Below, in pieces: positions 1-7,108 of a stretch of 35,663 nt of DNA. Position numbers and translations under genes: made by a program. Each line of letters opens with the position of its first letter. Position 1 is the first letter of the stretch. The notes beneath the pieces were generated by a model. It made no database searches and had not been told where the DNA came from. It saw only the letters and a list, made by a program, of their open reading frames with translations. Location: positions 1 to 35,663 of the forward strand of contig CAJBNH010000016.1 in assembly GCA_903955385.1 (NCBI GenBank), written 5' to 3'. Origin of the DNA: an uncultured Myxococcales bacterium. GTDB lineage: Bacteria > Myxococcota_A > UBA9042.

Positions 1-961
1 ACAGGATCGCGGGGTTCAGCATCGTCGCGCCAAACGGCCCCTGCAGCGTCATCGCCTGGGGACCCGGCTTGGCCACCGGGGACACCAACGACAGCGCCGG
101 CACCTGCGCCCCGCGCACCGACCCCGCACTGCCGGGAGACAGCTCTACAGCTCCGCCCCCAACCGACGCAGATGTCACGTTGCCCAACGCTGCACCGTTC
201 AGCGTCACGGCGGCACCGTCCAGCCCCACGACACCCGGCTCGACCCGGTCCAGTCGCGGTGCACGCCCGCAAGTGAACGAACCGGCGGCATGGGTTAACC
301 CGCTGCCATGCCTGACGGAAACCAGGACCTGACTCAAGTCGGCCTGCGTGTCGAGCGGGCAGGGCGGTGTCAGGGCGACCAGCGTCGTGCCGTCGACGAC
401 CTGAGTCGACTGCGCCTCGGCCAAGCCAACCAGAATCCGGTCGCCTGGCAGAAAGCCGCTGCCGCGCACCTTGATCACCACGCCTCCCAGCGCGGGACCC
501 TGCGTAGGCTCGAAAGAATCCACCGTCACTTCGGTCAGGTAGGCATAACCGTGCGGCAGCGAGACCGGCGTGCCGCTGCCGTTTCTGGCAAGAACCTCCA
601 CCGTTCCCGGTGCCTTGCCCGCAGGCACGCGAACGTAGATGTGGCTGCCTCCAGCGCGATACAGGACCTCGGCCGGTTGGTCGGCAAACCACACCAGTGT
701 CTCGTCGGAGAACCCGGTGCCCTCGATGTCCACGTCACCGCCGCCGGCAAGCGGACCGCGGGGAGGCGAAAGCTGCAGCAAGGACAATGGCTTGGACGGC
801 GGCTGGGAACCGATGTCGCTGTCAGACTTGGCGTCGGAGGCGTCCGCGTCCGTGCCGGTCGAGTCGGACGTGGTGCCGTCGGAGCACCCCAGCGCGAGGA
901 CCAACAGCCCCCAAGCGATGGCGTGCGCCAAGATTCGTCCACGCTTCGCCACGCTGGTCAT
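1..961 (-). CDS. IPT/TIG-repeat lipoprotein, 3' end outside window
   Basis: The reading frame is open from an ATG at 961 to the left edge of the window, giving 320 residues without a stop. The N-terminus is a lipoprotein signal peptide with lipobox LALGC (Cys about residue 26), followed by an Asp/Ser/Thr-rich linker. Immunoglobulin-like IPT/TIG repeats then follow: the pattern P-x-x-G-P-x-x-G-G, a hydrophobic strand and G-x-G-F occurs at about residues 67-90 and 157-185, and a third, divergent copy starts near residue 240. Such domains are typical of surface or periplasmic binding and adhesion proteins; no enzyme motif is visible. The start is supported by GAGG about 7 nt upstream, and an upstream ATG is out of frame. 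It lies 83 bp downstream of the sppA-like gene on the same strand and has its own -10-like hexamer. The substrate or partner is unknown. Confidence 0.85.
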   Translation of the reverse strand, partial: MTSVAKRGRILAHAIAWGLLVLALGCSDGTTSDSTGTDADASDAKSDSDIGSQPPSKPLSLLQLSPPRGPLAGGGDVDIEGTGFSDETLVWFADQPAEVLYRAGGSHIYVRVPAGKAPGTVEVLARNGSGTPVSLPHGYAYLTEVTVDSFEPTQGPALGGVVIKVRGSGFLPGDRILVGLAEAQSTQVVDGTTLVALTPPCPLDTQADLSQVLVSVRHGSGLTHAAGSFTCGRAPRLDRVEPGVVGLDGAAVTLNGAALGNVTSASVGGGAVELSPGSAGSVRGAQVPALSLVSPVAKPGPQAMTLQGPFGATMLNPAIL

Positions 962-993
962 CGATCCTCGCCGGGTATTTCACGCATGTCGGG

Positions 994-999
994 ACTATA
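994..999 (-). promoter_or_regulatory. Candidate -10 element for the TIG lipoprotein gene
   Basis: On the minus strand this reads TATAGT (5 of 6 matches to TATAAT), 32 bp before the ATG at 961, in the 83-bp gap behind the sppA-like gene. The -35 region 17 bp further upstream (TGGCGA) is poor, so the call is tentative. Confidence 0.35.
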
Positions 1000-1044
1000 C
1001 ACGGCGCTCTTCGGCCTCGCCATCGCCGAACGTCCGGATCGTGT

Positions 1045-3594
1045 TCAGCGAGGGTCGCCGTCGATGTCGATGGGCAACAAGGCCAGCGGCGCGCCGTCCG
1101 CCGCCAAAGTTGCCAAGGATGCCGCGTCCAGCCACGGACCCAGCGCCGGCCGCAGCGCGCTGACCCACGACGCGGTCACCTGACCCGCCGCGCTCGCTCC
1201 AGTCGCCAGCCCTTGCAGCTGCTGGAACAGTCCGGGTTCCGGCAGGAAACGAATCGTCGGGGCCTCTGCCAAGTCCGCTCGCTGCACCACATCGTAGATC
1301 GCCGCGCTCAGGCCGCCGACGTGGTCGACCAGCTTGCGCTCCACCGCCTCGTCGCCAAACCAAATCCGCCCTTCCGCCAGGTCGATCAGGGCGTTGCGCT
1401 CGATCTTGCGGCGCTGCGACGTCCGGTCAAGGAACAGGTCGTAGTAGCGGCCCAGTGCCTTGCGCACCGACGCAAGCTCCTCAGGCGTCCATGGCCGGTT
1501 CAGGCTGGTCACATGGCTGTGCGGGCCGATGCCGAAGGGCGTGACCGTCACGCCCAGCCGCTGCCACAGGTCCGCAAGCGACGGCTTCATCGCGAAGATA
1601 CCGATCGACCCCGTCACCGTCGCCGCGTCTGCGTAGACCGTGTCCGCGCCCAGCGACAGCCAGTAGCCGCCGCTTGCCGCCACGCCCGCCATCGACGCGA
1701 CGACCGGCATCTCCTCGCTGGCCTTGCTCAGCGCCTCGCGCATCAGGTCGCTGCCCAGCACCGTGCCCCCGGGCGAGTGCACGCGCGCGACGATGCCGAC
1801 CGTGTCTGAATCCTTGGACGCCTCTCGAATGGTCGCGGCCATCTCCGCACCGCCAAACGTCCTTCCCAGCGGCGAGATCCCTCCCTGCCGGTCCGCAATG
1901 TTGCCCTCGATCTCGACGATGGCCACGCTGGGGCGCGCCCCCCAGCGGGAACGCCTTGCCGCCAGGGGTCGGTCTGGCTGCACGTCTTCTCCCGCCGCAA
2001 GGAAGCCCCAGTCGCGCAAGCGGTCTTCCAATTCCGTGAACTCGACCACGGCGTCGACCAGCCCGGCCTCCAGCGCGTCCTGCGGGAAGATCGCGCCGCG
2101 CGCGAGGGTCTCTTCCAGTGCCGTCGCCGACACCTGACGACCCAGCGAAACCGCGTCGGTAAAGGTCTGCCAGCGCCGCTGCATCGCGTGCTGCACCTGA
2201 TCCACCAGCTCGGGCGAGGGCGTGGACCCGGTCAGTTGTTCCGGAGCCGTCTTGTGCGCGCCGAAGCGAACCGCCTGCACGGCGACGCCGACCTTGGCCA
2301 AGGCCTCTTGCAACCCCACGTAGTCTGAAGCAATTCCGTGGGCCGACAGCGTTCCCGCCGCGGGCACCGCGATTCGGTCACACGCCGCTGCCACGGCAAG
2401 GGCGCGCGTGTCCAGGTCGTCGCCGTGCCACACCACCCGCTGGCCGGCCGCGCGCATCTGCCCGATGACGCTCCGCAATTCCTCGACTTGCGCCCAGCTG
2501 GCCTGCATCCCCTGCGCGCGCAGCACGACCAGTCGGGTCTCCGGCGTGGCGGCGATGCGGCCCAAGTCCAGGATCAGACGGCCAAAATGCGTCTCGCCGC
2601 TGTCCTGACGCTCTGACAGCGCGCCCCGCAAGTCCACCCGCACGGCCGAGGGCCCCTGCTGAGTCATCGAGTGCGGGACGTCGCCGGACCAGCGGAATCC
2701 CGCGGCCAGACCAGCTTCTCGCTCCTGACCCGCAGCACGACCGTAATGGGGCGCGAGGTCGACGCCCTTGTTGCCCAGACCAAAGCGGAACAGCACGCCG
2801 ATGCGCTGGTCCTGCTGTTCCAGGGCCGTCCAGTCCCCACCGCCGGCCCGCGCATGACGCGCTTCCACCGCCACCGTCACGCCGTCGATGACGCGAGACG
2901 AGACAAGTGCAGACGTACTCGACAAATTCTCGCCGGCCGGCCACTCGGCATCCACGGCGAGCGTCAAGCGGTCGCTGCCCCGCAAGGGCCGCACCGCGAC
3001 GCCCCACCCCCATCTCGTCGGTTGGGGGCTGATGCTGCCAGCGGCCCCGTCCTCTCCCAAACCTGCCACGCGAGCACCCACCGACAGCCAGGACCACGGG
3101 CGCAACAGAATCCCCAAGTCCCACGAACGCAAGTCCGTGCCACCCGCCACCGCGCTCCACCTCGCCACAGAGCCGACGGAGGCGCGTTCTCCCATGGCCA
3201 CCGCAGCGCCCAGCGACCAGCGTGAGGCGTTGTACCAAGCGGGGCTTGTCCCAGCCGTCAGCGGGTCCTCGTCGTGCTCGACGGATGCACCCAGCGCGAG
3301 CGGGCCGATGGGAATTCCGAAGAATCCTCCCCAACCAGCATCCTTGGCGACCCCCAGCCGATCGCCCCCCGCGTTGAGCTGCAGGCGGGCGTCGAAACCG
3401 GAAGGACCCACCAGCCCTGCGGGGTTAGAGGAGAGGGAGAGGGCGCCGTCGGGTGTCGCCAGCGTCTCTCCCGCCAGAAACACGCCAGTGTCGGCTGGGC
3501 GGGCGGTCGACACAGCGGAAAGACAGGCGAGCCCCAGACAGGCAAGGGCGGTCAGGGCGGGACGGGCTGCGGAACCGTGCAGGCGCGTAGACAC
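1045..3594 (-). CDS. sppA: SppA-type signal peptide peptidase with N-terminal beta-barrel-like domain
   Basis: This 849-residue exported serine protease belongs to the SppA (peptidase S49, 67K-type) family, which degrades cleaved signal peptides. The two tandem S49 domains occupy about residues 310-810. The Ser/Lys dyad is present: Lys448 in RFGAHKTAPE and Ser641 in VAASGGYW, 193 residues apart (Lys209 and Ser409, 200 apart, in E. coli SppA). The first 300 residues are not typical of SppA. After a signal peptide (about residues 1-30) they contain SSNPAGL and alternating Gly/aromatic strands resembling a PorV/UPF0164-type outer-membrane barrel. The GTG at 3594 is chosen because CGAGG precedes it, the signal peptide begins there, and a start further upstream would overlap the neighbouring gene. 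The protease call is secure; the barrel is inferred from sequence texture. Confidence 0.9.
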   Translation of the reverse strand: MSTRLHGSAARPALTALACLGLACLSAVSTARPADTGVFLAGETLATPDGALSLSSNPAGLVGPSGFDARLQLNAGGDRLGVAKDAGWGGFFGIPIGPLALGASVEHDEDPLTAGTSPAWYNASRWSLGAAVAMGERASVGSVARWSAVAGGTDLRSWDLGILLRPWSWLSVGARVAGLGEDGAAGSISPQPTRWGWGVAVRPLRGSDRLTLAVDAEWPAGENLSSTSALVSSRVIDGVTVAVEARHARAGGGDWTALEQQDQRIGVLFRFGLGNKGVDLAPHYGRAAGQEREAGLAAGFRWSGDVPHSMTQQGPSAVRVDLRGALSERQDSGETHFGRLILDLGRIAATPETRLVVLRAQGMQASWAQVEELRSVIGQMRAAGQRVVWHGDDLDTRALAVAAACDRIAVPAAGTLSAHGIASDYVGLQEALAKVGVAVQAVRFGAHKTAPEQLTGSTPSPELVDQVQHAMQRRWQTFTDAVSLGRQVSATALEETLARGAIFPQDALEAGLVDAVVEFTELEDRLRDWGFLAAGEDVQPDRPLAARRSRWGARPSVAIVEIEGNIADRQGGISPLGRTFGGAEMAATIREASKDSDTVGIVARVHSPGGTVLGSDLMREALSKASEEMPVVASMAGVAASGGYWLSLGADTVYADAATVTGSIGIFAMKPSLADLWQRLGVTVTPFGIGPHSHVTSLNRPWTPEELASVRKALGRYYDLFLDRTSQRRKIERNALIDLAEGRIWFGDEAVERKLVDHVGGLSAAIYDVVQRADLAEAPTIRFLPEPGLFQQLQGLATGASAAGQVTASWVSALRPALGPWLDAASLATLAADGAPLALLPIDIDGDPR

Positions 3595-3622
3595 GGGCGA
3601 CCTCGCGTGGAGTGGTCGCACG

Positions 3623-3651
3623 AGCCTACCATCGCCCGCTATCGGTGGCGA
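3623..3651 (-). promoter_or_regulatory. Candidate promoter of the sppA-like gene
   Basis: The minus strand shows TCGCCA (3646-3651), a 17-bp spacer and TAGGCT (3623-3628), placing transcription start about 22 nt before the GTG at 3594. Each hexamer is an imperfect sigma-70 match, but the same TAG(A/G)CT -10 form precedes other genes in this window. Confidence 0.35.
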
Positions 3652-3704
3652 TGTGGTGCAAGGGCGGTTGAGGCGATGCGGGGGAGGGAAACTTGGACCC
3701 GAGA

Positions 3705-5315
3705 CTACTGGCGCGAGTGCGAGAACTGCACGATCTTGAAGTTGTTCTCGGCCGCCCGACGTAGCAGCAGGCGGAAGTTGGCCACGCCTGAGCACGTCAG
3801 CGACACACGGAACAGCTCGCCCGCAGGCACCACGTTGTACATCGTACACGCCAGCGGCTTCTTGCCTTCACGCTGCTTGGTCAGTTCTTCCGAGTACTTC
3901 TTCTGCTGCTGGTCGTCCAACCGCAGGTAGGCGCCGCGGTGGATGCCGAACAGCGTCGGGATCAGGGTGGCCACGTCGGCGTGCACTTCGGCCGGCCCCA
4001 AGTCGCGCACGTAGTTGGCCAATTCTCCGTTCCGCACGGACTCGCAGGCCTCAGCCGTCGTGAACTCCTGCTTGATCCGCATCTTTGGCTGGCCGGCGGT
4101 GATGTCGATGGCCACGGTCTCGTCGAAGGCGGCGCACAGCTTGTCCACGTTCGCCCGGACCATCCAGTCGCTGAACCCGATGAAGGCACGGGCAACTTCG
4201 CTTGCGATCTTCGGGTCATACGTCTCGGCTGGCGGCGCGACCGGGCGCTCTGCAGCGGCGGCCTTCTCGGCGGCGGCGCGCTCGGCAGCGGCCCGTTCGG
4301 CCGAAACCCGCTCAGCGGCGATGCGTTCGGCGGTAGCCTTCTCAGCCGCGGCCTTGTCGGCAGCCGCACGCTCCGCATCGGTCTTGCCGGCGGCCTTCTC
4401 GGCAGCGGCGCGCTCTGCGGCGGCGCGCTCCAGTGCACCACCGCGGCCGCGGTCGGCCAGCGCTTTCTCAGCCGCTGCCTTGTCCGCGGCAGCCTGCTCG
4501 GCAGCGGCTCGTTCAGCGGCGGCTCGCTCGACTGCGGCGTAGTCCACTTTCGGCCCGCCCGGTCGGTCACCAGCGGCCTTTTCGGCAGCAGCTTTCTCAG
4601 CAGCAGCGCGGGCCGCCAGTGCACGTTCGGCGGCAGCGCGGTCGGCCAGCGCCTTCTCCGCAGTGGCCCGATCGGCGTTGGCGCGCTCTGCAGCTTCCCT
4701 GTCCGCCGCCTTGCGCTCGGCCAGAGCCTTCTGCGCGGCGGAACGGTCAGCAGATGCGCGCTCGGCGGCAGCTCGGTCAGCGGCGTTGCCCGACGACTTG
4801 CCGGTGGTGGGAGTGCCTTGGGTCTTTCCTGGAGTCGTCACGGGGTCGATCGGGGCGTCGGCGGTGCGAATGCATCTGCCTTCCCAGTCGTGCTCGGGGT
4901 TGATCACGACCTCGTCGATATAGATCGGCACTCCGTTGGCCCCCAACGTCTTGTTGCGGCGCGTCGACTTCACTTCGCGGCGGATCGACACGATTTCGGC
5001 AACCGCATCGCAGCCATAGCGCGCGGCGAACTTCTTCAGGGTCTCTTCGGCAGCCGGACGGTCTGCGGGGTCGCCCTTGGTGGTGGTGCGCAGCACGCCC
5101 ACCAGCACGGTCGGTTGGGGCAGATCGTGTTCCGCTGCTGCAATGCGTACCACCGTACCCACCGGCAACGAGCGGTACTTGTTCGCAGTCATCCGCTCAA
5201 AGCCCGCGCCACCGCACGAGGCGGTCCACAGACCCAGCGCAACCGCAGCCAAGGCCAGTCGGCCGGCTCCCGCCGCAAGTCCCTGTCGCTGCACCTGTAA
5301 CGTCGACCTGACCAT
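3705..5315 (-). CDS. Putative lipoprotein with long Ala-rich helical repeat (TolA-like texture)
   Basis: This is a 536-residue exported protein of unknown function. It has a signal peptide with a hydrophobic stretch ending TASCGG; the lipobox is non-canonical (Thr at -3), so lipidation is likely but not certain. Residues about 40-150 form a compact domain with two Cys. Residues about 174-357 are an almost uninterrupted Ala/Glu/Arg/Lys/Asp repeat based on AAAERAAAEKA, predicted to be one long helix or coiled coil, long enough to span much of the periplasm. The C-terminal domain (about 365-536) has three Cys and ends in a beta-rich segment. The ATG at 5315 is preceded by AGAGG and a good promoter. 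TolA-like spacers have similar composition, but no TonB/TolA C-terminal signature is seen, so I do not assign that family. Confidence 0.85.
   Translation of the reverse strand: MVRSTLQVQRQGLAAGAGRLALAAVALGLWTASCGGAGFERMTANKYRSLPVGTVVRIAAAEHDLPQPTVLVGVLRTTTKGDPADRPAAEETLKKFAARYGCDAVAEIVSIRREVKSTRRNKTLGANGVPIYIDEVVINPEHDWEGRCIRTADAPIDPVTTPGKTQGTPTTGKSSGNAADRAAAERASADRSAAQKALAERKAADREAAERANADRATAEKALADRAAAERALAARAAAEKAAAEKAAGDRPGGPKVDYAAVERAAAERAAAEQAAADKAAAEKALADRGRGGALERAAAERAAAEKAAGKTDAERAAADKAAAEKATAERIAAERVSAERAAAERAAAEKAAAAERPVAPPAETYDPKIASEVARAFIGFSDWMVRANVDKLCAAFDETVAIDITAGQPKMRIKQEFTTAEACESVRNGELANYVRDLGPAEVHADVATLIPTLFGIHRGAYLRLDDQQQKKYSEELTKQREGKKPLACTMYNVVPAGELFRVSLTCSGVANFRLLLRRAAENNFKIVQFSHSRQ
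4245..4795 (-). repeat. Ala/Glu/Arg/Lys-rich coding repeat
   Basis: About 550 bp of degenerate repeats encode 5- to 8-residue units such as AAAERAAAEKA and ALADRAAAE. Units vary at synonymous positions, indicating old duplication with drift rather than recent slippage. A Gly/Pro interruption near 4545-4570 and a second near 4430-4445 split the array into three helical blocks. Confidence 0.85.
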
Positions 5316-5366
5316 TGTCGCCTCTTGCCTGGCGCGCAGACGCTGTTGCGCGCACACGAGCCGGGC

Positions 5367-5395
5367 ATGATGGGAGTACACCCGACTCAAGTCAA
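5367..5395 (-). promoter_or_regulatory. Sigma-70-type promoter of the Ala-rich lipoprotein gene
   Basis: The minus strand carries TTGACT (5390-5395, 5 of 6 to consensus), a 17-bp spacer and CATCAT (5367-5372, 4 of 6). Predicted transcription start is about 45 nt before the ATG at 5315. This is the best-looking -35/-10 pair in the 247-bp gap between this gene and the divergent pepP. Confidence 0.5.
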
Positions 5396-5562
5396 CGTCC
5401 GGCACCCCCAACGGCAGGGGAAACCGCATCGGTTCCGTCACCTCGCCCCATCCTGCTCCGCCCCGGGTTGCGTCCGGCCGCGGAAAGCACTACCACGCCC
5501 TTGCAACGCGCATCCGGTCCAACCGCTTCGACCGCGGCACCGAAAGCGCAACAGGAGTCTCC

Positions 5563-6915
5563 ATGTCGACCCCCTTCGCTCGCCGTCGCCGCCACTTGAT
5601 GGACGCATACGGCACCGGTTCGATCCTCGTCATCCCCGGCGCGCACATGGTTTCGCGCAACAGCGACGTCGAGCATGACTTCAGGCAGGACAGCGACTTC
5701 TGGTTCCTGACCGGGTTCGACGAGCCCGACAGTCTGCTCGTGCTGGCTCCTGGTCGTGAAGGTGAGGAGACCGTGCTGTTCGTGCGGCCGCGTGACCGCG
5801 ACGCCGAGACGTGGACCGGCCGGCGGGCTGGAGTCGAAGGCGCCGTGGCCGACTACGGTGCCGACAAGGCCTTCCTGGTCGATGCCTTCGAGGTCGAGCT
5901 GGCGCGGCTTTGCGAGAACGCCAAGCAGTTTTGCTTCACGCTGGGTCGCGACCCCGATCTGGACCAGAAGGTGATTCGCGCGGCTCGCCGCCACCGACTG
6001 CAGCCCCGGCTGGGTCTGGACGGGCCCGACCACTGGAGCGACCCTGCCGTCGTTCTGGGAGAGATGCGTCTGCACAAGGATGACGAAGCGCTGGCCGACA
6101 TGCGCAGGGCAGCATCGATCACCGCCCACGCGCACAACGAGGCCATGCGCTTGTCGGCTGCGGGGTTGGGAGAGCGCGAGCTGCAAGCCGCCATCGAGTA
6201 CGTCTTCAAGGCAGCGGGCGCGGACCGGGTAGGGTACAGCTCGATTGTGGCCGCGGGCGCCAATGCGACGATCCTGCACTACAACACCAACCGGATGCAG
6301 ATCGGCGCTCAGGATCTGGTGCTGATCGACGCTGGCGCGGAGTACCGCTATCAATCTGCGGACATCACGCGCACGTTTCCGGCCTCAGGGCGTTTCACGC
6401 CAGCGCAGCGCTTGGTGTACGAGGTGGTGCTTCACGCGCAGAAGGAAGCGATCGACGCTTGCCGCACCGACAAGTCGGTTCAGGACGTGCACGACCTGAC
6501 GGTGCGTCTGCTGACGGAGGGCATGGTGCGGATCGGGCTGCTACAGGGCGAGGTTGCCGCGCTCATCGCCGATAACAGCTTTCGTCGCTACTACATGCAC
6601 CGCACCAGCCACTGGTTGGGCATGGACGTGCACGACGTCGGAACCTACCGGGCCAAGGGCGAGTGGCGTCCGCTGACACCCGGCATGGTCCTGACGATTG
6701 AGCCCGGACTGTACGTTGCAGAGGACGACGAGAAGGCCCCGGTCGAGTTCCGCGGCATCGGCGTGCGCATCGAGGACGATGTGCTGGTGACGGGAGGGGC
6801 GCCGGAAGTGCTCACCGCAGAATGCGTCAAGGAAATCCACGACATCGAGGCCATGGTCGGAAGCGGTCCGCGGTATGTGTCGCGGGTCGTCCTGCCCGGT
6901 GCGCGGCTCGACTAG
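5563..6915 (+). CDS. pepP: Xaa-Pro aminopeptidase (peptidase M24B)
   Basis: This 450-residue cytoplasmic metalloaminopeptidase removes an N-terminal residue preceding proline. An aminopeptidase P N-terminal domain occupies about residues 1-165 (DFRQDSDFWFLTGFDEP) and the creatinase/pita-bread catalytic domain about 170-435. All five dimetal ligands are visible: Asp256 (LIDAGAEY), Asp267 (ADITRTF), His350 (SHWLGMDVHD), Glu380 (TIEPGLY) and Glu404 (RIEDD), matching E. coli PepP Asp260, Asp271, His354, Glu383 and Glu406; the second active-site His is His357. The length is usual for the family. AGGAG lies 8 nt before the ATG. The gene is divergent from the Ala-rich lipoprotein gene and followed by a Ser/Thr kinase on the same strand after a 193-bp gap. 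Confidence 0.97.
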   Translation: MSTPFARRRRHLMDAYGTGSILVIPGAHMVSRNSDVEHDFRQDSDFWFLTGFDEPDSLLVLAPGREGEETVLFVRPRDRDAETWTGRRAGVEGAVADYGADKAFLVDAFEVELARLCENAKQFCFTLGRDPDLDQKVIRAARRHRLQPRLGLDGPDHWSDPAVVLGEMRLHKDDEALADMRRAASITAHAHNEAMRLSAAGLGERELQAAIEYVFKAAGADRVGYSSIVAAGANATILHYNTNRMQIGAQDLVLIDAGAEYRYQSADITRTFPASGRFTPAQRLVYEVVLHAQKEAIDACRTDKSVQDVHDLTVRLLTEGMVRIGLLQGEVAALIADNSFRRYYMHRTSHWLGMDVHDVGTYRAKGEWRPLTPGMVLTIEPGLYVAEDDEKAPVEFRGIGVRIEDDVLVTGGAPEVLTAECVKEIHDIEAMVGSGPRYVSRVVLPGARLD

Positions 6916-6947
6916 TTCAACCCATCGGATTGCTGCGGCATTTTCCT

Positions 6948-6964
6948 ATTCCGACGATCGGAAT
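6948..6964. repeat. Perfect 7-3-7 inverted repeat between pepP and the kinase gene
   Basis: ATTCCGA and TCGGAAT flank the triplet CGA, 33 bp after the pepP stop and about 145 bp before the kinase ATG. A T-rich patch follows only at 6971-6974. The site could be a weak terminator or an operator for the kinase gene. Confidence 0.5.
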
Positions 6965-7108
6965 TCGGGCGCTTTTCGAGGCTGTGTCCAGGTCTGGGCA
7001 TCCTCCGCACGAAAAACTGGACCGCGGCCCACCAACCGCTAGTTTCCGACCTTGAGTGCATCTGCCCGAAGTCGGGTGAGTGTGCTCCGGCAACCGGTCG
7101 GGTGGTCC

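Noticed and set aside
3595-3849. An 85-codon N-terminal extension of the SppA-like protein
   Set aside because: It would overlap the upstream gene by 145 bp and place the signal peptide internally; the GTG at 3594 has a ribosome binding site.
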